Assembly: GCA_037179385.1 (NCBI GenBank)
Contig: CM074179.1
Span: 4,092,001 to 4,156,000 of the forward strand
Direction of reading: 5' to 3'
Length of the DNA: 64,000 nt
Origin: Holothuria scabra
Lineage: Eukaryota > Echinodermata > Holothuroidea > Aspidochirotida > Holothuriidae
Below the pieces are notes generated by a model that made no database searches, was not told the DNA's origin, and saw only the letters and a list, made by a program, of their open reading frames with translations. Both the position numbers and the translations under genes were made by a program. This document shows positions 57,912 to 64,000 of this stretch, piece after piece. Within the stretch, counting starts at the first letter, position 1, and each line of letters starts with the position of its first letter.

Positions 57912-58856
57912 TAAGAGACCAATAGAAGTTTAGGGTTAACTCTAATAAGCGTGAATGAATTACAGCTTACTGTCTGGTAGAATGATTGGTATGTACCGTT
58001 CATTTCATTCACGCATGCCAGGTCGATGTAACAGAAATCACTGATCGCGTTCGGTCCTCTTGACGGGACTAATGGGCCTCATAGCGGGATCTCATATTAC
58101 ATTTTTCTGTTAAAACCGCAAACGAGTCATAAGAGGGAAGAAATTTTTCTGCGGTATAAAAATTTTTGTGTGACATTTTGGCGGTAGATTTTATAACCAA
58201 AGTTCTAGGCAGACATTTTACCTTCAAAAAAGTGTAAGACTAAACGAATTTGATAAAGAAATGACAAAATTAGCTTTATATTCTCATCGAAGTTTAGACC
58301 AGTCAAAGTAAACAGAGCAGCCTAGTGACTTCGCAAGAAGTGTGCGTGGCGAGGTCACTGTGGTAATAAAACCCCGTGAGCTCTCATGGACGGACAGTGA
58401 GGTCTAGATCAGCGAGTTCTGTTACAGCGACCTCTCATGCGAGATGAATTTGGAATTATGAAAGTATAAGATATGATGGTTGACAAATCTATGGTAATAA
58501 TGAGATTGTGTGCCCAGTACATTCTGGTGAAGAAAGGGAAAAATGTAGGCTATACTCAAACCTTTTTGTACTACGTCTAGTTCATCACCAACATGCTGTT
58601 CAATATTACATGGAACAGCCTGCATGAATTCAGCAGTAAAATCTGCAGCTAACAACCTGTTTAGACTCCGAAGACTGCAGAACAAAGTTCGAATTGTGAG
58701 ACGAAATGGATGCATCTTTAAAACTGTTGCAACACAGGTAAACAAAACCGTAAGATATTTTGGTTTCAGTAATCTTACTTTCGGAGAGAGAACAAAGTAC
58801 TGTTAAGTATATTATACTTGGAAAATTGTTCTCCGATGTCCCTTCTGGGACCGATT
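57912..58856. other. No gene recognised
   Basis: Frames near 58624-58736 (plus) and 58745-58560 (minus) are open on both strands with splice-like borders, but neither protein is recognised. Confidence 0.3.
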
Positions 58857-59062
58857 GCATAGTCAATTGTGATTAGAGAATCCGACTTGCAGTCGGGCGG
58901 TCTGGAGTTTGATTCCTAGCCGGGTCACATCGAAGACTTCAAAAACATGGAACCTTCTGCCATTGTGCTTGGTGTGTAGCTTACGCCATGAAGTAGGGAA
59001 ATCAAGCCACTGGGCCACAACTGGGAAAGGCCGTGGTCGGCTCTACTAACTAACTAAATAAT
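58857..59062 (+). repeat. tRNA-derived SINE (family E) with tRNA-like head and CTAA tail
   Basis: The head has a CCGAC-TTGCA-GTCGG anticodon-arm-like hairpin and a box-B-like GGAGTTTGATTCCTAGCC. The body has CAAGCCACTGGGCCACAACT and GGCCGTGGTCGGCTC, and a short CTAA run ends the copy. It is the only copy here with a tRNA-like 5' part. Confidence 0.6.
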
Positions 59063-62000
59063 TCATAACTAACCCATGTCCTTCCTCGGTTTGATAAAAA
59101 CAATCCAATTTCACAGTGATGCATTTCAAAGCAGACGATTAGTCGTCGCCCAAAACTAATCTTTCCAGTTGTCTTCATTCTTAATTGGCCCAACTGTTTG
59201 TCTTTTAAATTTAAATTCAAAACAAATTTAGAATAGCACCCATTACACGGCATGTCATGAGAGTGTTTTTTTAGTAAACATAGGGGTCATGTAAACTCAC
59301 CAGGGTATGATGTAAAGTATTTCCGAGATTGTGTGTAGAAAAAATGAATTTAAGGCATTAAAGGAGTAAGAGTAATTAGTTTGGGAAATCACGAATAAAG
59401 TTAGAAATAGAATAAGAAATCAATCATCATTTTTTTACTTTTTAGAAACAGTTGTGTTAAAGCCTTGAGCGAAATCCAAGGTGCTCAACATGGACGTCAA
59501 TTACTGCCCTAAATGGGTATACAATGTATCCACATTGTTGGGTAAATTAAGGTTAGGTAAAATCCATGTGTGATTGTAAAAGGCGTTGGCAAGTTTTAAA
59601 GTGCTCATCATTTAAAAAAAAATGTTAGGCAAGAAAACATGTAATGTTCAAATCAGATTATTGTCATAGGATCAGTTTAGTTTTTTAGATTTTGTTTAAT
59701 GAAAAGGGGTTACGCACGGGTGAATAAGACTGGATTTGGTAAATAGGAAGATAACGGTAGAATAGCAGTAACAATCATTACAAAATTAGTAAAGAGCGAT
59801 GTAAGTACAGAAAATAAAGCTTTCTCTACTAAATTGAATTAACAACGTGACAACAGGTTTCAATTCTTAGTTCGAACTACTGCCCATGAGGAATTGCTCA
59901 CCCTATGAAATATTTTACCCGATCGAGTCCCCAACAAAAGCAAGGTTTGGTGGGGTAATCAAATTTTACTCGACTTTGTGCCTAACTCATTCAAACACGC
60001 TCCAAGCCACCACAAGTTTGATAAGAGAGAGCTAGCAGAATATGAAAACAAAGGTGTAATAATACCCACCAGATGTGCCACTGTTTGTGAGGTGTGAAAG
60101 TCAAGCAGTAGGGCAAAAGCACTTATCTTGTTTTAATGACCTTCATCGTTAACTGAAGCAAAAAAAGGTGTGGACAGAGTATTAAAAGGAAAGGAAATTC
60201 AACATGTTTGAAGACAAACGGAATATACATACTTTGTTTAGGGATGTTGATCCAGAGAGTTCAGGGGGGCAACAACCTCACCAACAAAGCATTTTGGTGG
60301 GATAAGCTGTTTGCAATGACTAATGCGGTCGCGTTGACGATATGTTGCAACCAATTTCCGTACAACGTTGCTATCTCTGTTGAATAACTGCCGGTTTTTG
60401 ATGCACGTCGATAAGTTTCTGAATACTTTCCTTGACTTACACCTCAAAGTTTCTTTGTTCTAATTTCCCCGACGAATACTTATTTTCAACATTGGTCTTC
60501 ATGAACCAGAGTAAAACGTCTTTAACGTAACCTATTGTCAGTGCCAACATAACAGCAAAAGTGTTAATATATCGATTTTTATGCGCTATTCTCAAGTTGT
60601 TTACATTATCATTGATTTTGTATAAAACTTGAGGGAATAGGCTATATGAATTATATTTTTCTTTAAGACTGCAGGTATTGAACTCTGTCTAGTCGATATT
60701 TAATACAAAGGACTTAGACTTAATTATCAAAGCTGTAGAATCAAAATCACGTAACGGAAAAAATGGTGACGCAGAAGAATGCATTATCCTACTCAATTAA
60801 ACAACAAACCACTTCCTTGTTCCTCTGTTGTAATATTAAACACGTACTAGCACGGGCGGCTATCTGAGGGGAGCCGGGATGGCGGATATATCCTCCCACA
60901 GAATTGGATTGGGGGGGGGGGGGATACTGTACACTGTATCCTCCCATTAAAACCAACCTTCAGATTCGGAAACTAAGTTAAAAGTCAAGCATGCTTTTTG
61001 AAAACATCTTTAATAGAACGGAAAACTAAAACATTACAAAAATCCACGCTTTAAAATGTAACATATAAGAGCGTTTCTCTAAAACTAGAAGGAGTAAGTA
61101 AAACATGAACATATTACACATATGCACCAGTATCCTCAATCGTCTATCAACTTCATTTCATTTCATATTTCATTTCATACATTTGTTTCACCACTCAAGT
61201 ACATACAATGACATAATTCAACAAAATTACAGAAGAAAAATGAGAGTGGAAGGAAGTGCAACTAAAAGGAAAACAAGAAAAAAAGAAAGAAAAAAAAGAA
61301 ACAAAACTTAACTATCCAACAACAAACAAAAAATGACATAAATCATCCCATGAGTAGATAATCCCTACCCACAAAAGCATAAGCTGACTCCCCACCTCAG
61401 TAGCGTAGCCAGCGGGGGGCAGGGGGCAGGGGGCAGAGTGCCCCCCCCCCCCACAGAAATTTGGGGGACGCGATGGGCGATGTTGAAAAAATGAAGGGGA
61501 GCCAAAAAAATAAAAAAATAAATAAAAAAAAATAAACGGCAAGAGGAGGGAGGGAATCGGGGACATTTTTTCTTTTACAGTTTTTCGGGGGGGGGGGCTC
61601 TTAGTCGTTACGATAAAGTATTCAGTCCCCGACGGCGACTAGTCTCCCCTATGGTTAACCTGTTTTTTGCTCTCAAGGGACAATTTCCCTAATAAGAACC
61701 CCAAATTTTCGGCGCGCTACGCGCGCTGTAGATTCACTCCAGTTTTTTCAGTACTTCCATTCCACATGTCTAGAAATTGTAAGTCCTCTTACCAAGTAAC
61801 TGGTAGGCAGAGTGCACAGGTTATGCAGAGGTCGTAAATTTTATCCCATATCACAAAGCCTAGTTGCTGTTCTCTTGTGTGTGTCATGTGATAGGTCAGA
61901 TGGTGAGCCACTCACGGAGCATAGTTTGGCTATTTTATCGGGTATTCCAGGTGGTTTCGACACAATGTATGTTATCCCCGATACGGTCTACAACCCCTAC

Positions 62001-63710
62001 AGTTTTTATTTTTTTTCTTTTTGTTCTTAATGATTACATAGGCTATGTTATTTTTGTGAGCCCACCCAAAAATTTCGCGCGCTTTGCGCGCTTTGCAATT
62101 TCACGATTCAGATTCAAAAGAACACTAACTCGGCTTTTAAAATATTAAGGAACATTGTGGAAAGTATGCCCAAGGCTGCAATGATATGGGATAGTTAGTC
62201 TCCTTCATTCCACCCTCTCGACATAGGGGCTGTGGAACTTGTGGTCGCTGGCATGGCCCGCCCCCTGTCGGGGATAACCTGTCGCCTTCTCATGGTCGGT
62301 TTAGTTTCTTTGGCTTTCACAAGAGTTATTTCTGCGATAAACCCCAAAATGTTCGGTGCGCTTTGCACACTCTTCCTCAGTTCCGTTACCTAGGGCTAAT
62401 AAAGTACAAACCCTTCCCATCTTTTCATGTAAATTAATAAGTAGAATAAATGGATTAATGTTCATGTCGGGAATTTCATCTCATTTCGCTAAACTTAGTT
62501 AATTATCTCTTGTGTCAGTCGTGCGGTACGGACTCGAAGAAGAAATTACAATATAATTTGTGTCCGATAGGGCCCAAATGCCGGGACAATTTATTGACCT
62601 ATATAAGATTTAAATAAGTACAGATTCTTTCTAGTGTAGGCTAACCCCAAAAATTTTTGCCCCCTTTTCCACGGTTAAATCAGTGCGGAAATATCTTCCT
62701 CTAGCATATACAAATTTGATGTCGTATATGGCTCGCAATGACAGGTATAGTTCACAGGTTTTCTTCAAACCTCCCTCATCAACTCATCGACTGCATCCTG
62801 GCTGTCGGGGCTTGGGTCGCTACCCACCCTGCCCCTCCCCCGTTCGGAGAGTGGCCCTTCGTCGGGCAAATCCTGGCGCCAAGCCTGGAGGGAAGACACA
62901 TTTTTCCAGTTATGAATTGTATATGTGTAATGAAGCAATGATCTAGAAATGGAAGCTGCATTTTTTGGAGAGCGGCAACTATTTTGGAGGGGCTGTCAAT
63001 TTCACTAGGAGGACGTGTCGGCCCTCTAAAACTCCATATGGAGAACACTGGAATCTAGTATAAAAAGAACAAAATATAGCACCATATTGCATTTAAGCTC
63101 TTCGAGACAGCAAAACATTCCAAAGGGGAAGGTGACACCCAGGGAGACAGGCCCGTGGTCAGGGGGTTCAGGGGGTTCGCACTTAGTCCCGCCCATACCT
63201 AATTTTTCTTATTTTTAATTTTTTTTTTATTTAAATGGAGTTTTGGCGTTTTTCAGGGCAAAATGTCAATTCCGCTGGTTTAGCCAAATAAATGTAAGCC
63301 TTATGAGTAGCTGTTTTGTTCCAGTGCGACACAATTCCCTAGGGCCCCATTGACTCGTACCGAGTAACCTTCTTACAGTCACACACTAACCCTGCTAACT
63401 CTCGAGGGAATAAGGAAAACATTGATACAAGATTGAAAATGTCCAAAAATTCCAACTTAGGTGTTCACCAGATCGCTCAATTTTGATGTAAAATCTCCTT
63501 GGGGCAGGAGGGAGAGAACCACACCTTCTCCCCGTTCGGTCGCTCGGCTCCTCACTTGGGTGCTTCGCTCCCTGAAGAAACTGCCACACCCCAGTGGCGG
63601 CGATGAAAAATGAAAAAGTTTGGGCTAAAGGTATGTTCAGTTCCTCAATATTTGTCAAGTGCTCCAATTAAGGAGCGGGGAGAATTTCGAAGTTGGGCTG
63701 AACGTATTCT
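59063..63710. other. Repeat-rich, no gene recognised
   Basis: It includes family B remnants near 59260-59370, a G-run near 60910, a hAT-like end CAGTAGCGTAGCCAGCGGGG near 61398, A-rich sequence near 61260-61310, and GCGCGC palindrome repeats at 61700-62400. No supported coding sequence. Confidence 0.4.
61685..62380 (+). repeat. Repeat with GCGCGC dyads (family H)
   Basis: Three similar words follow ACCCCAAA or CACCCAAA: TTTTCGGCGCGCTACGCGCG (61706), TTTCGCGCGCTTTGCGCGC (62075) and TGTTCGGTGCGCTTTGCACA (62349). Spacing is about 370 and 275 bases. A single inverted copy (GCGTAGCGCGCCGAAATTTG) is near 54349. Confidence 0.5.
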
Positions 63711-63715
63711 TGCTT

Positions 63716-64000
63716 AAAACACTCGGGAAGTGCCGTTTCCGGCCATCTGAGGGGTTTGTAAAACCAAAAATTTTCTTGTACGCTCCGCGCCAATCGATGT
63801 TAGAGCTCCGCTTAGAAACATGTATTAACATTTTTCATAGATTGATTTTTTTTTTTTTTTGCATTAATTGAGAAATATCAGAAATGAGATCCATATTTCT
63901 AGACTGGGAACATGCAGCATAAAACACTCGGGAAGTGCCGTTTCCTGCCATCTGAGGGGTTTCTAAAACCAAAAATTTTCTTGTTCGCTCCGCGCCAACC
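63716..64000 (-). repeat. Family F tandem units, inverted
   Basis: AAAACACTCGGGAAGTGCCG starts at 63716 and again at 63921, a 205-base period. Each is followed by GCCATCTGAGGGGTTT and AAAATTTTCTTGT(A/T)CGCTCCGCGCCAA, the reverse of the AGCGCCACC marker. The array runs off the right edge. Confidence 0.7.

Noticed and set aside
58422..58745. Minus-strand 107-codon frame with splice-like borders
   Set aside because: The opposite strand is open as well, and neither product is recognisable; no basis to choose one.
58857..58930. Functional tRNA gene
   Set aside because: The acceptor and D arms do not pair properly, and the segment is the head of a SINE with the body and tail attached.

Overview
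This window is animal genomic DNA. It is AT-rich, has split genes with GT-AG introns, and is packed with transposable elements, SINEs, MITEs and satellites. There is no bacterial-style gene packing. The mix of a tRNA-derived SINE with a CTAA tail, a Tx1-clade LINE, a Ty3/gypsy element, CR1/L2-like LINE pieces, hAT MITEs and a Harbinger relic fits a marine invertebrate, perhaps an echinoderm. That placement is inference and nothing here proves it.

The only convincing host genes are two tandem paralogues on the minus strand. Both encode SLC16/monocarboxylate-transporter-like major facilitator proteins. Copy 1 has three visible exons (7518-7731, 4810-4956, 2427-3407), and its last exon lies beyond the left edge or was missed. 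Copy 2 has four exons (45672-45852, 42939-43085, 39585-40565, 36011-36186) and gives about 492 residues. The inner exons have identical lengths in both copies (147 and 981 bases) and the same phase-1 junctions. The two genes therefore come from one duplication, and the ~30 kb between them has filled with mobile DNA.

Layout: 1-2000 satellite of ~140-base units; 2427-7731 transporter copy 1; 7866-8900 a G/C-rich repeat; 9.5-16.6 kb repeats, a foldback element and an LTR-like fragment; 16912-25854 a nest of elements bounded by matching terminal inverted repeats and an ATGAA duplication, holding a 1.2 kb DNA transposon and a decayed Tx1 LINE; about 26.1-30.7 kb a decayed Ty3/gypsy element on the minus strand, itself hit by a MITE; 31-35.5 kb MITEs, tandem arrays and a CR1-like RT fragment; 36.0-45.9 kb transporter copy 2, with a second CR1/L2-like fragment in an intron; 48309-51522 a 3.2 kb hAT-like element with 8-base target duplications that carries the same satellite found at the left edge; 52-64 kb small MITEs, a Harbinger relic, SINEs and dispersed repeats.

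No element in the window looks able to move by itself: every transposon-encoded gene seen here is broken by stops or frameshifts. Only the two transporters read as intact host coding sequence.
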